Part shown: in pieces, positions 15,913 through 24,619 of the stretch
How positions within the stretch are numbered: position 1 is the first letter of the stretch
Layout: each line of letters starts with the position of its first letter
Origin: Paenibacillus sp. UNC451MF
GTDB taxonomy: Bacteria > Bacillota > Bacilli > Paenibacillales > NBRC-103111
Reading direction: 5' to 3'
Assembly (NCBI RefSeq): GCF_000686845.1
Contig: NZ_JMLS01000039.1
Span: forward strand, 1 to 39,651
Length of the DNA stretch: 39,651 bases
Translations under genes and position numbers: made by a program
The notes under the pieces: model-generated
The model's input: only the letters and a program-made list of their open reading frames with translations
Databases searched by the model: none
What the model was told of the DNA's origin: nothing

Positions 15913-16920
15913 ATGAGAGTCGCAATAATTGGATGTGGAGCTAGGGTGACAACCCATGCTGAATGTTTTATGAAAATACCTGATGTCGAAGTTGTCAGGG
16001 TCTATGATCTACAAGAAAAGCGAGCGACTGAGCTAGCTGAGCGATGCAAGACCAAGGTATTTACGTCGTTTGAGAGATTAATTACCGAAGCCAATCCTGA
16101 CGCGGTCAGTCTATGCTTGCCCGTCTCTATGCATAAAGAGTTTATTAAGGAAGCATCGCGGTACGGAAAGCATGTGATTTGCGAATCGCCGATCGCGCTA
16201 AGCCTTGCTGATGCGAGGGAAGTCATCGATGTATGTGATTCTAATGGAACGAAGCTTTTGATAGGACATCCCGTACGATTCTTGCCTAGCTACGCAAGCT
16301 TGAGACAAGAAATCAAATCCGAAGCTATAGGTGATATCGGCGTTGTTCATATGAAACGGATAGGGCTGTATCAGGAAGAGGCTCTTGGAAAAATAGATGA
16401 TTCAGCCTATCCCCGCAGTATATTCGATTTCATCATCCATGACATTGACTTTATTCGTTCCGTGCTGGGTGAGGTGAAGAGTGTTTACGCGCTTAATAGG
16501 AGAGCAGGATATCATGATGTTACGGTGATGACGCTTCGTTTTAATAACGGGGCCATAGCGAATTTGCAAGGGCATGTGGGGCATCCCGAAGCTCCGTCTT
16601 TTGAAGTCGAATTTGCGGGACGCAGCGGGCTTATCCGGTTTAACAGCAAGCATATTTCGCCGATACGTATTCATAAGCCTACGGGAGTAGAAGGGTTGGA
16701 TTGGAATCATAATGACTCCTTACAAGATTCTTACTTACCTAAGCTAAAGCATTTTGTCGATTGTCTTGCGAATGGGAAGGAGCCTATTATCACAGCTGAG
16801 GATAGCTATAAGGCGTTGGAAATTGCTTTGGCTGCCGTTCATTCCATTCGAGCGGGTGTTCCGATTCCAATCGATAGCATAATGTCACAAAAGGGAGGGA
16901 ATTCAAATGGCTCCTATTAA
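15913..16920 (+). CDS. Gfo/Idh/MocA-family protein 2, lacking the EKP lysine
   Basis: The start is set at ATG 15913, where the Rossmann fold begins at once (MRVAIIGCGARVTTH). GGAGGT lies 11 bases upstream, a slightly long gap. The frame is open further upstream but only into the end of the previous gene. The protein has 335 residues. The dinucleotide-binding Gly-rich motif GCGA and the C-terminal DFIIHDIDF (a D-xxx-H pair) are present, but the diagnostic EKP is ESP: Ser92 replaces the lysine that normally contacts NAD(P) and the substrate (codon TCG at 16186-16188). The protein may therefore be catalytically altered, use another residue, or act as a partner of its neighbours. It ends 14 bases inside the next gene, indicating translational coupling. 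Confidence 0.88.
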   Translation: MRVAIIGCGARVTTHAECFMKIPDVEVVRVYDLQEKRATELAERCKTKVFTSFERLITEANPDAVSLCLPVSMHKEFIKEASRYGKHVICESPIALSLADAREVIDVCDSNGTKLLIGHPVRFLPSYASLRQEIKSEAIGDIGVVHMKRIGLYQEEALGKIDDSAYPRSIFDFIIHDIDFIRSVLGEVKSVYALNRRAGYHDVTVMTLRFNNGAIANLQGHVGHPEAPSFEVEFAGRSGLIRFNSKHISPIRIHKPTGVEGLDWNHNDSLQDSYLPKLKHFVDCLANGKEPIITAEDSYKALEIALAAVHSIRAGVPIPIDSIMSQKGGNSNGSY

Positions 16921-17902
16921 AATTGGAATGATCAGCTTTGCGCATTCCCATGCGAACACCTACTTTCATATCCTCATGTCGATGCCAGGCGTGACTGTCA
17001 CTGGAATAGCCGACGAGAATAGAGAACGCGTGAAGAAGCATCTCGAGAAGCATGGAATTCCTTACTACTCGGATTATAAACAATTGTTGGGAACCGATGT
17101 GGACGCGGTCATCATCTGTTCGGAAAATGTGCACCATGCGCAAATGACCATAGATGCCGCAAAAGCAGGAAAGCATGTGCTGTGTGAAAAACCGCTCGGG
17201 GTTACCGTCGAGGAAATGAATACAATGATCGAGACGTGCAAAGCGCATGACGTCCAATTAATGACGGCATTTCCATGCCGATATATTCCTGCTGTGGTTC
17301 AAGCCAAGGCCGCCGTTGAGCGCGGAGATATCGGAGACATTCTGGCTGTAAATGCGACCAATCGCGGCACAATGCCTGGCGGTTGGTTTGTAGACCCTGC
17401 TTTGTCTGGAGGAGGCGCCGTATTGGACCATACGGTGCATGTTATGGATTTGTTGAATTGGTTTATGCAAAGCACTCCTACTGAAGTTTATGCGGAATCG
17501 GGGACCTTATTTCATGATATCCCGGTTGAAGACTCTGGCATGGTTCATGCCAAGTTTGATAACGGGGTATTCGCGGTAATAGATACGAGCTGGTCCAGAA
17601 CAAAGTCATTTCCTTTCTGGGGAGATGTCACGATGGAAATTATAGGAACCCATGGGGTAATTTCAATTGATTCCTTCTCTGAAAAGAATGAAATATTTAG
17701 CGACTCCAAAATGAAGACAGAATGGAAATATTGGGGCGAAAGCATGAACAAGGGCTTAATCGAAGATTTCGTACTTTCTTTGCGAGACCGTCATCGTGTG
17801 CCGATCACGGGTGAGGACGGACTTAATTCCACACAGGTTGCGCTCGCCGCTTATGATTCAATCCGGCAGGGAACTCCTGTTGCTATTGGTATAAGACAAT
17901 AA
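16907..17902 (+). CDS. Gfo/Idh/MocA-family oxidoreductase 3 with variant nucleotide-binding loop
   Basis: The 331-residue protein starts at ATG 16907 behind GGGAGGG and overlaps the previous gene by 14 bases. The first strand leads to GMISFAHSHA instead of the GxGxxG/A loop seen in its neighbours. The family motif is intact (GKHVLCEKPLG, Glu94-Lys95-Pro96), as is the C-terminal region GGGAVLDHTVHVMDLLNW with an Asp-xxx-His pair. The GMISFAH subfamily occurs widely in Bacillota, usually beside other sugar oxidoreductases. The coenzyme is presumably NAD(P), but the loop change may alter binding. This is the last gene before the terminator at 18011, and so closes the LTD-EEP-oxidoreductase operon. 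Confidence 0.9.
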   Translation: MAPIKIGMISFAHSHANTYFHILMSMPGVTVTGIADENRERVKKHLEKHGIPYYSDYKQLLGTDVDAVIICSENVHHAQMTIDAAKAGKHVLCEKPLGVTVEEMNTMIETCKAHDVQLMTAFPCRYIPAVVQAKAAVERGDIGDILAVNATNRGTMPGGWFVDPALSGGGAVLDHTVHVMDLLNWFMQSTPTEVYAESGTLFHDIPVEDSGMVHAKFDNGVFAVIDTSWSRTKSFPFWGDVTMEIIGTHGVISIDSFSEKNEIFSDSKMKTEWKYWGESMNKGLIEDFVLSLRDRHRVPITGEDGLNSTQVALAAYDSIRQGTPVAIGIRQ

Positions 17903-18010
17903 CAGTAGCCTAGTCAAGTGACTATTGAAGAAAGGGACCTTTAGGGGCATTAGGCTGATTTGCTGCGCAATAAGCTGCGGTCGTTACGGATCGGAAACAA
18001 TTAACATACA

Positions 18011-18050
18011 AAAGGCAAGGGGAATGATTACTTCCGGCTTGCCTTTTTTT
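18011..18050 (+). terminator. Rho-independent terminator closing the LTD-EEP-oxidoreductase operon
   Basis: AAAGGCAAG (18011-18019) pairs perfectly with CTTGCCTTT (18038-18046), followed by a T-run to 18050. It lies 108 bases after the stop of the third oxidoreductase. Confidence 0.88.
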
Positions 18051-18253
18051 GTTGTTATAAATCCAGGTTACCGCTTATTAGATAACTGACTATTTTTTAT
18101 ATTCCACACGTGTTATTGAGTCCCACTGCCGCCGTTTTCGGGTATCCAGTGCAGACTATGGCTAGATTTTTAATCCATCAGTGAGGCCTCAAGCTTATTT
18201 TTCATGCCCAAATCTCAACTCTTAATTTCGTAATCCAGCAAGTGTAACTCGAA

Positions 18254-18262
18254 TGATATAAT
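18254..18262 (+). promoter_or_regulatory. Extended -10 promoter element for the second AraC gene
   Basis: TGATATAAT is a perfect extended -10, 51 bases before ATG 18314, in the 411-base gap after the previous operon. The -35 is poor. The only other item seen in this gap, apart from the terminator at 18011, is an 8-base palindrome ACACGTGT near 18105. Confidence 0.5.
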
Positions 18263-18313
18263 AGTGGCAAAGCGGCTATTCTTACATTATTTGACGATGC
18301 TGGAGGGATATGC

Positions 18314-19153
18314 ATGGAACGGTTGTATTTACTGCAGTACGAGTATTTAAAAAGCGTTCCGGTTCCGGAAGGTCACTTTCAATCCCATGATAACTATGAA
18401 ATTTTTTATTTTCATGAGGGCAAAGGAAATTATTTGATTGGTGATAAAATTCATGTGTTAATGCCGGGAACGCTCATCGTCATGCATGGTTTGACACTGC
18501 ATATGCCTAAAAGCTTTGATGGTTATCCTTATGTCCGAACCCTTCTTAATTTTGACCCGGGTTACTTTCGTGCGGCATCCGAACATATGTTTGTGGTAAA
18601 CCCACTGGAGCCATTCGAGAGACTCGGTAACTATAAAATACAGCTCGATGAAAGCGAGAGAGCTGAATTTGAAGAGCTTTTATGCAAAATGAACCGTCTA
18701 TACTGCACAACAGATGCCGTCTCGCAAGAGAGGTTCCGCGTGGTTTGCCTAGAAGCGTTGTTGTTCATCTGCCAAGTTCTGATGAAATCGGTAGAGGAGG
18801 AAGTGAACTTCCCCTCGGAAAAGGAACAGCATGTACAGAACGCACTGACCTATATTGAAAAAAACTATATGACGGATATTTGTCTCGATCAATTGGAAGA
18901 ATCCTTGCACATCAACAAGTATTATTTAGTGCGTATTTTCCGTGAGACTACGGGGATGACCATGTTTCACTATATCTACAAGCGGAGAATTAATCAGGCC
19001 AAAATTTTATTTTTGCTTGAACCGGAAAAATCCGTGACCGATATTTGCTACACCATTGGATTCAAAAACCATTCTCATTTCAGTAAAGTATTCAAGCAAT
19101 GGGAGGGTAAGACACCGGATCAATACCGACGCCTATTAAAAAGTCAATTATAG
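18314..19153 (+). CDS. AraC-family transcriptional regulator 2
   Basis: The 279-residue protein has an N-terminal cupin (~10-100; GHFQSHDNYEIFYFHEGKGNY then MPGTLIVMHGLTLHMPK) and a C-terminal pair of helix-turn-helix motifs (~175-278; ICLDQLEESLHINKYYLVRI and KSVTDICYTIGFKNHSHFSK), ending in the family signature WEGKTPDQYRR. GGAGGG lies upstream of ATG. It has its own promoter and is followed by a 119-base gap holding a cre site, then the isomerase-oxidoreductase-ABC cluster. It is the likely specific activator of that cluster. Its inducer is unknown, probably a sugar or a pathway intermediate. Confidence 0.92.
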   Translation: MERLYLLQYEYLKSVPVPEGHFQSHDNYEIFYFHEGKGNYLIGDKIHVLMPGTLIVMHGLTLHMPKSFDGYPYVRTLLNFDPGYFRAASEHMFVVNPLEPFERLGNYKIQLDESERAEFEELLCKMNRLYCTTDAVSQERFRVVCLEALLFICQVLMKSVEEEVNFPSEKEQHVQNALTYIEKNYMTDICLDQLEESLHINKYYLVRIFRETTGMTMFHYIYKRRINQAKILFLLEPEKSVTDICYTIGFKNHSHFSKVFKQWEGKTPDQYRRLLKSQL

Positions 19154-19236
19154 AACAATTTCATATCGAACCTGGTCAATGGGAAAGTAACTTAAGCCCT
19201 TCATCTCCTGTTACACTATGTAATATCAACTGCAGT

Positions 19237-19250
19237 TGAAATCGCTTTCA
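19237..19250 (+). promoter_or_regulatory. Catabolite-responsive element (cre) for CcpA
   Basis: TGAAATCGCTTTCA matches the Bacillus consensus TGWAANCGNTNWCA at every position. It lies 23 bases before the TTG start at 19273 and about 10 bases downstream of a possible -10 (TAATAT, 19221-19226), a position suited to repression of the downstream cluster by CcpA when preferred sugars are present. Confidence 0.75.
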
Positions 19251-19272
19251 GTCATTGAAGAGGTGAAGCCAT

Positions 19273-20094
19273 TTGCTAGTACTGACAGGTTTTGCAGATG
19301 AGATCTCTGGTCAATTGGAAGAACAGTTGGACGTTCTTGCAGCCGAAGGAATTTCCCATTTGGAACTACGAGGCGTTTATGGCAAGAACGTCATGGATTT
19401 AACCGAAGATGAATTAACCCAGTTGAAAGCATCGCTCGATGAGAAAGGCATAGGTGTATCGTCCATCGGCTCCCCGATTGGCAAATACCCGATACAGGAT
19501 CCGTTCGATAAGGAGCTTGAGAAAATGCAGCGTGCTCTAGCTATCGCTAAGAAGCTGGGCACGTGCTACATCCGGGTGTTCTCTTATTTTATTCCATCCA
19601 ATGAAGCGCATGAGAACTACCGGGATGAGGTGCTGGCCCGCATGAAGCAGCTTGCTGAACGGGCCGAGCAGGAAGGAATCACACTGTTATTGGAAAACGA
19701 AAGCGGCGTATATGGCAATACGGATGAACGCTGTTTAGAAATATTACAGCATTGTGGTTCTTCAAGCCTACGGTTGGCCTTCGATCCGGGAAACTTCGTA
19801 ATGAACGAGATCATGCCGATGTTAGAGGCCTACCCATTGCTGTCCTCTTACCTTGAATATGTACATATTAAAGATGCCGACAGGCAAGCACGAATATTTG
19901 TCCCTGCAGGAGACGGGGACGGTGAATTCCCCTTATTCGTGAAGGCACTGAAGGAGCGGGAGTTCTCGGGATTTTTGTCAATCGAACCGCATTTGCACAA
20001 AGCTTTTCCTGAGCATAGCGGGCCAGAACGGTTCAAGATTGCTGCCCAGGCTTTGAAAAAGCTGCTGCAAAAGGAAGGCTTGGCTTGGTCCTAA
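19273..20094 (+). CDS. Sugar phosphate isomerase/epimerase-like TIM-barrel protein 1
   Basis: The 273-residue protein starts at TTG 19273, with GAGGTGA 6 bases upstream and no in-frame ATG nearby. It belongs to the AP-endonuclease-2 TIM-barrel family (IolE/IolI/Hyi-like, PF01261). Likely divalent metal ligands are Glu141 in LLLENE, Asp171 in AFDPGNF, His198 in YVHIKDA and Glu238 in LSIEPH. Such enzymes isomerise, epimerise or dehydrate keto sugars and inosose derivatives, and some act as lyases on 3-keto-glycosides. It is the first gene after the cre site and is followed 19 bases later by a Gfo/Idh/MocA gene, the pairing expected for an oxidise-then-rearrange route. The exact reaction is unknown. 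Confidence 0.9.
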   Translation: MLVLTGFADEISGQLEEQLDVLAAEGISHLELRGVYGKNVMDLTEDELTQLKASLDEKGIGVSSIGSPIGKYPIQDPFDKELEKMQRALAIAKKLGTCYIRVFSYFIPSNEAHENYRDEVLARMKQLAERAEQEGITLLLENESGVYGNTDERCLEILQHCGSSSLRLAFDPGNFVMNEIMPMLEAYPLLSSYLEYVHIKDADRQARIFVPAGDGDGEFPLFVKALKEREFSGFLSIEPHLHKAFPEHSGPERFKIAAQALKKLLQKEGLAWS

Positions 20095-20113
20095 AATAGG
20101 GGAGGGACGACAT

Positions 20114-21295
20114 ATGAGTACTTCAAGAATAAAAGTTGGCTTGGTTGGCCTGGGGAATATCGGGAAAACCCATATCCGAAATATTAAAGCTATTGAGCAA
20201 ATAGAACTGGTAGGCGTGTGTGACCTTGTGGTTGAAAAAGCAGACCGAGTGGCATCGGAGTGCGGTACCTCTGCCTACTACGATCATAAGGAGTTATTTA
20301 AGCATTCCGGTTTGCAAGCGGTCATTATTGCGGTACCGCATTATAGTCATCCAACGATCGCTATCGATGCTTTCGAATCCGGCATCCATGTGCTTTGTGA
20401 AAAGCCGTTGGCAGTTCATGTAAATGATGCGCTGCGAACCATCGCAGCTTATGCCAAAGCCAAGCAGCAATACCCTGAGCTAGTATTCGGCATGATGTTC
20501 CAGGAACGAACACTTCCTTTTTACAAGAAAATCAAAGAAGTAGTGGATAGCGGTAAGCTCGGACAGTTGACTAGAGCATCGTGGATCAATACGGCCTGGT
20601 TCCGTTCCCAGGCATACTACGATAGCGGCGATTGGCGGGCAACTTGGGCTGGAGAAGGCGGCGGTATCTTGACGAACCAATGCCCTCACAACCTTGATTT
20701 TTATCAATGGGTGTTTGGAGTGCCGGCCAAGATCAGCGGACATGCTCACATCGGCAAGTATCATCATATTGAAGTAGAGGATGAGGTTACCGCCTATTTC
20801 GAGCATGAGAACGGCATGATCGGTCATTTCATAGTGACCACGGCGGAGTCACCGGGAGTCAATCGTCTAGAAATTGTAGGTGAGAACGGCCGCCTCGTTT
20901 ATGAAAGAGATAAGCTGCTGCTGTACCTCAACCAAATTTCTATGCTTCAGCATTTGAGAGAAACGACGCAAGGATTCGGGAATGTGAAGTGTGAGGAAAC
21001 CGAGATCGTTGTGGACACGGACGTGCCGTCAGGACATAAGGTTGTGACGGAAAAGTTCATCAGCAAGATTGTTACAGGAACAGGGGAATTGATTGCTGAG
21101 GGGACAGAGGGAATCCATTCGGTCACCATCGCCAATGGCATTATGCTTTCTTCCTTCACCAAGCAAATGGTGGAGGTGCCCTTTGACTCAGATCAATACG
21201 AAGAGCTTTTGAAGGAACTCATATCGTCTTCAAAGTTCTATAAAGAGGCCTCTATTGCGATAGAAGAAGATATAACACAATCGTTCTCCAAATAA
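20114..21295 (+). CDS. Gfo/Idh/MocA-family oxidoreductase 4
   Basis: At 393 residues this is the longest of the five family members here. It has the Rossmann motif GLVGLGNIGKTH (Gly11, Gly13, Gly16 region), EKP at 96-98 (HVLCEKPLA), and the C-terminal motif GGGILTNQCPHNLDFYQW, where the usual Asp-xxx-His reads N-xx-PH, a form common in the larger subfamily with an EGGGxLxNQCPH block. The extra length is a C-terminal extension (~360-393). GGGGAGGG lies 8 bases before ATG. It sits between the isomerase and the ABC binding protein, and probably oxidises the imported sugar. A 110-base gap with a weak cre-like site follows. Confidence 0.9.
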   Translation: MSTSRIKVGLVGLGNIGKTHIRNIKAIEQIELVGVCDLVVEKADRVASECGTSAYYDHKELFKHSGLQAVIIAVPHYSHPTIAIDAFESGIHVLCEKPLAVHVNDALRTIAAYAKAKQQYPELVFGMMFQERTLPFYKKIKEVVDSGKLGQLTRASWINTAWFRSQAYYDSGDWRATWAGEGGGILTNQCPHNLDFYQWVFGVPAKISGHAHIGKYHHIEVEDEVTAYFEHENGMIGHFIVTTAESPGVNRLEIVGENGRLVYERDKLLLYLNQISMLQHLRETTQGFGNVKCEETEIVVDTDVPSGHKVVTEKFISKIVTGTGELIAEGTEGIHSVTIANGIMLSSFTKQMVEVPFDSDQYEELLKELISSSKFYKEASIAIEEDITQSFSK

Positions 21296-21372
21296 CAGAT
21301 CGTAGGATCTGAGGAAGCTGGCTGCTGTGTATCCGGGTATATATCGGCGCAGCAGCTAATGACTACTTCGTT

Positions 21373-21386
21373 TGTAAGCGTTTCAA
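21373..21386 (+). promoter_or_regulatory. Weak cre-like/LacI-type operator half-match
   Basis: TGTAAGCGTTTCAA shares the TGTAAGCG half of a cre site, but the right half is one base too short. It lies 19 bases before the binding-protein start. It could be a degenerate CcpA or LacI-family site that allows separate control of the transporter. Confidence 0.3.
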
Positions 21387-21405
21387 AACAAAGGAGGAAT
21401 ATCCT

Positions 21406-22728
21406 ATGCAATTCGTGTTAAAAAATATAACCGTAGTCATTGCATCCTTGGTGCTAGCGATCTCAACGGCAGGCTGCAGTTCCCTCGGTGTGAAGGAAGA
21501 AGCTCAACCTTCTGCCAAACCGGCCGGAACAGGAGCGGAAGCATCTGCCGGGGGTAAGCCCGTAAAGCTGCGTATCATGTGGTGGGGTTCACAGGCAAGG
21601 CATGATGCTACGCTGAAAATATTGGATCTTTATACAAAAAAGAATCCTAATGTGACTTTTGAAACCCAGTATCAAGGCTTTGACGGTTATCTGGACAAAC
21701 TGACGACCCAAGCTGCTGCCAAGAATGCTCCGGATATCATTCAAATGGATGCCGCTTGGCTGGCCGACTGGAACGGTAGAGGTCAGCTTGCGGATTTGTC
21801 CTCCGGTATCAATACTAGCGACATTGATCCGAGCTTATTGGATACAGGGAAGTACAAAGGCAAACTAACCGCTCTACCGTTAGGCAACAATGCGTGGGGC
21901 ATGATTTATGATAAAGCCGCGCTAGAGAAGTTGGGAGTGGCCGCACCGAAGGACGGCTACACATGGGATGATTTCTTCAAGCTGGTAGAAGAGATCAAGC
22001 CAAAACTCGGTAAGGGGCAATATGTCATCAAGGATGGTACAGCCGATACAACCCAATATGCAGCGTTCCAGTTGAGCAAAGGAAAGGGTTGGCCGGTTAC
22101 ATTGGAAGGTAAGTTTAATTACGACAAAGAAACCTGGCTCGAATGGACGAAGAAATTTGCTCAGTTAAGAAAAGCCGGCGTCGTGCCGCCGCCAGATGTA
22201 CAGCTGGCCGATAAGGACTTGGATCCGACCGCCGATATGCTGATTAACGGCAATCTATTGTTTAAAGGATTGCATGCTGCACAGGTATCCGCGTATGAAG
22301 AATTAAAGCCCGGTGCGATCGGTGTGGCGGCGATGCCTAAAGCAGCACAAGGGGGCGGATGGCTGAAAGCAACTTTTTACTTTAGTATCGGTCAGGACTC
22401 TCAATATAAAGAGGAATCGAAGAAATTTATAGATTGGTTCATTAACGATCCCGAAGCAGGAACAATCGGGGGCACCACACGTGGCGTTCCGATTACGAAT
22501 AAAATCGTGTCGCTGCTGCAGCCGAAATTTAGCCTTGGAGATAAGCTGACAGTAGAAATGATTAATAAAACAGCTGTGAACTCACAAGTATTCAACCCGG
22601 GTGCACCAGGCTGGGCGGATTTCGGTAAAGATGAGAAGGATATCAGGGAACGGTTAATGTTTGAGAAAATCACACCGGAGCAGGCTTATGACGAGTTGGT
22701 GAAGGCTGGCAAGAAATACGAGAAATAA
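21406..22728 (+). CDS. Sugar ABC transporter solute-binding lipoprotein
   Basis: The 440-residue protein has a lipoprotein signal with lipobox STAGC (Cys24), a Ser/Pro/Gly-rich linker, and a family 1 extracellular solute-binding fold. Visible features are KLRIMWWGSQARHDATLKIL, the APDIIQMDAAWLADWNGRGQLADL segment typical of carbohydrate-binding members, and TALPLGNNAWGMIYDKAALEKLG at the hinge. GGAGGA lies before ATG. It is followed 24 bases later by two permease genes in the same operon, so it is the receptor of that importer. The substrate is likely a mono- or oligosaccharide or glycoside. No ATPase gene follows. Confidence 0.93.
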   Translation: MQFVLKNITVVIASLVLAISTAGCSSLGVKEEAQPSAKPAGTGAEASAGGKPVKLRIMWWGSQARHDATLKILDLYTKKNPNVTFETQYQGFDGYLDKLTTQAAAKNAPDIIQMDAAWLADWNGRGQLADLSSGINTSDIDPSLLDTGKYKGKLTALPLGNNAWGMIYDKAALEKLGVAAPKDGYTWDDFFKLVEEIKPKLGKGQYVIKDGTADTTQYAAFQLSKGKGWPVTLEGKFNYDKETWLEWTKKFAQLRKAGVVPPPDVQLADKDLDPTADMLINGNLLFKGLHAAQVSAYEELKPGAIGVAAMPKAAQGGGWLKATFYFSIGQDSQYKEESKKFIDWFINDPEAGTIGGTTRGVPITNKIVSLLQPKFSLGDKLTVEMINKTAVNSQVFNPGAPGWADFGKDEKDIRERLMFEKITPEQAYDELVKAGKKYEK

Positions 22729-22752
22729 CCTCAGCAGAACGGAGCTGATAGG

Positions 22753-23706
22753 ATGAATCAAGAATCTGTGATGGCCGTTAGCAAATCCACAAATAAAGCA
22801 AAAAAAACCAAATTACATAATCATTCGTATTCGCCTTTGGCAGGTTACTTGTTCATTTCTCCATGGTTGATTGGTTTTGTTATATTAACTGTGTGGCCCA
22901 TGATTCAATCATTTTACTACACGTTTACGGATTTCTCACTTCTCAGTCCGCCGAGGTGGATAGGGATGCAGAACTTCAAGGAGATATCGGAGGATCGTTT
23001 TTTCTACAACTCGTTGAAGGTAACCTTCACTTTCGTATTGACCTCCGTTCCGGCCAGGCTTATCTTTGCACTGCTTGTCGCTATGCTGCTCAACAAAAAA
23101 ATGAGGGGCATCAGTTTCTACCGAACTATTATTTATTTGCCTTCTCTCATTGGAGGCAGTGTTGCGGTAGCCGTGTTATGGAAAAATATTTTCGGGATTA
23201 ACGGCTTCATCAATCACATTGTTCCATTGTTCGGTATCGACCCTAAAAATTGGATCGGAACACCAGGAACCGCATTAAGCACACTGGTCGCTTTGAGTGT
23301 GTGGCAGTTTGGCTCTGCGATGATCATTTTTTTGGCGGGGCTGAAGCAAGTTCCAAATGAACTCTATGAAGCATCGTCTGTGGATGGCGCGTCTAAGCTT
23401 CGGCAGTTTTTTACCGTGACGCTTCCTCTATTGTCACCCGTTATCTTTTTCAATCTCATCATGGGTGTCATTAACTCATTCCAGTCATTTACTGCAGCAT
23501 TCATTGTGACGAACGGCGGCCCTCTTAATTCTACGGAAATGTATGCTTTATACTTATACCAAAAGGCTTTCGCGACGCTTCATATGGGCTATGCCTCCGC
23601 GTTAGCCTGGATACTGCTGGTCATTGTGGCGATCGCGACCGCAATCAATTTTATAGCCTCCAAGTATTGGGTGTTCTACGAGAATGAGCCGGGAGGGAAT
23701 CGATGA
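22753..23706 (+). CDS. Sugar ABC transporter permease (MalF/UgpA-like)
   Basis: The 317-residue membrane protein has six predicted transmembrane segments. The first (GYLFISPWLIGFVILTVWPMI) carries the family's typical LFISPWLIGF start. The EAA loop near residue 210 reads NELYEASSVDGASKLRQFF, the contact site for the ABC ATPase. Such MalF-type permeases pair with a MalG-type partner, here the next gene, with which it overlaps by four bases (ATGA). Together with the binding protein at 21406 they form a CUT1-type carbohydrate importer lacking its own ATPase. Confidence 0.93.
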   Translation: MNQESVMAVSKSTNKAKKTKLHNHSYSPLAGYLFISPWLIGFVILTVWPMIQSFYYTFTDFSLLSPPRWIGMQNFKEISEDRFFYNSLKVTFTFVLTSVPARLIFALLVAMLLNKKMRGISFYRTIIYLPSLIGGSVAVAVLWKNIFGINGFINHIVPLFGIDPKNWIGTPGTALSTLVALSVWQFGSAMIIFLAGLKQVPNELYEASSVDGASKLRQFFTVTLPLLSPVIFFNLIMGVINSFQSFTAAFIVTNGGPLNSTEMYALYLYQKAFATLHMGYASALAWILLVIVAIATAINFIASKYWVFYENEPGGNR

Positions 23707-24536
23707 GGACGTTAACCTCGAGCAAGCTGCTCACCCATATGCTGTTGCTGATTTTTAGCGCGATTATGTTTTATCCGGTGCTCTGGTGGATCGGTGCATC
23801 GTTCAAGACCAATACAGAGCTTAGCTCGCCTAGGATATTTCCCGGCACTTTTCAATGGAGCAACTTCTCGGACGGCTGGGTAGCGCTTCCCAAGTATACC
23901 TTTACTTATTTTTATATCAACAGCATACAGCTGACTCTTTCGACGACAATCTTAACGGTGATTTCAAGCAGCTTGGTTGCTTTCGGCTTCGGAAGATTGA
24001 ATTTTCCTCTCAAGAAGATGTGGTTTTCACTGCTTCTTCTGACGATCATGCTGCCAAGTCAGGTGACATTAATCCCGCAATACGCTATGTTTCATAAATT
24101 TAATTGGATCAACACCTACCTCCCATTTATTGTACCTAGCGCAATGGGCGGAGCCTTCTTCATCTTCTTGCTGATTCAGTTCATAAGGGGTATCCCGAGC
24201 GAGCTGGATGAATCGGCCAAAATAGACGGCTGTACCTGGTTTGGAATTTATTGGCGCATTGTTATGCCTTTAATGAAGCCTGCTCTAATTACTGTCATGA
24301 TCTTTTCGTTCCTATGGCACTGGGAAGATTATTTCGGTCCGCTCATCTATTTAAATTCAGTCGATAAATTCACTGTGCCTCTTGCTTTACGAATGTTTAT
24401 AGACACTCAGTCAGCGGTTTCCTGGGGGCAGGTTTTGGCCATGTCGCTTCTATCGATTATCCCTCAAATCCTATTATTCTTTGCAGCCCAACGTTATTTC
24501 GTGGATGGAATAGCCACTTCAGGGCTTAAGGGATAG
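23703..24536 (+). CDS. Sugar ABC transporter permease (MalG/UgpE-like)
   Basis: The 277-residue protein has six predicted membrane spans, starting with MLLLIFSAIMFYPVLWWIGA and the SFKTNTEL motif common after the first span of MalG-type proteins. The EAA loop reads SELDESAKIDGCTWFGIYW. The start overlaps the stop of the previous permease (ATGA), indicating coupled translation. It ends with the usual GxxxGLKG tail (IATSGLKG). A strong terminator follows 22 bases later, so this is the last gene of the importer operon. Confidence 0.93.
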   Translation: MRTLTSSKLLTHMLLLIFSAIMFYPVLWWIGASFKTNTELSSPRIFPGTFQWSNFSDGWVALPKYTFTYFYINSIQLTLSTTILTVISSSLVAFGFGRLNFPLKKMWFSLLLLTIMLPSQVTLIPQYAMFHKFNWINTYLPFIVPSAMGGAFFIFLLIQFIRGIPSELDESAKIDGCTWFGIYWRIVMPLMKPALITVMIFSFLWHWEDYFGPLIYLNSVDKFTVPLALRMFIDTQSAVSWGQVLAMSLLSIIPQILLFFAAQRYFVDGIATSGLKG

Positions 24537-24558
24537 AGAAAAATAACATAATGAGGAG

Positions 24559-24591
24559 AACCAGTTGCCGGTACAGCTGGTTTTTTTTTTT
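24559..24591 (+). terminator. Rho-independent terminator after the sugar importer
   Basis: AACCAG (24559-24564) pairs with CTGGTT (24577-24582), with further pairing inside, and is followed by an 11-base T-run. Confidence 0.88.
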
Positions 24592-24619
24592 CAGAATGGC
24601 AAAGGAGATGTGAAATGCG

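Noticed and set aside
18105-18112. ACACGTGT palindrome as an operator
   Set aside because: Eight bases only and far from the promoter; too weak to call.
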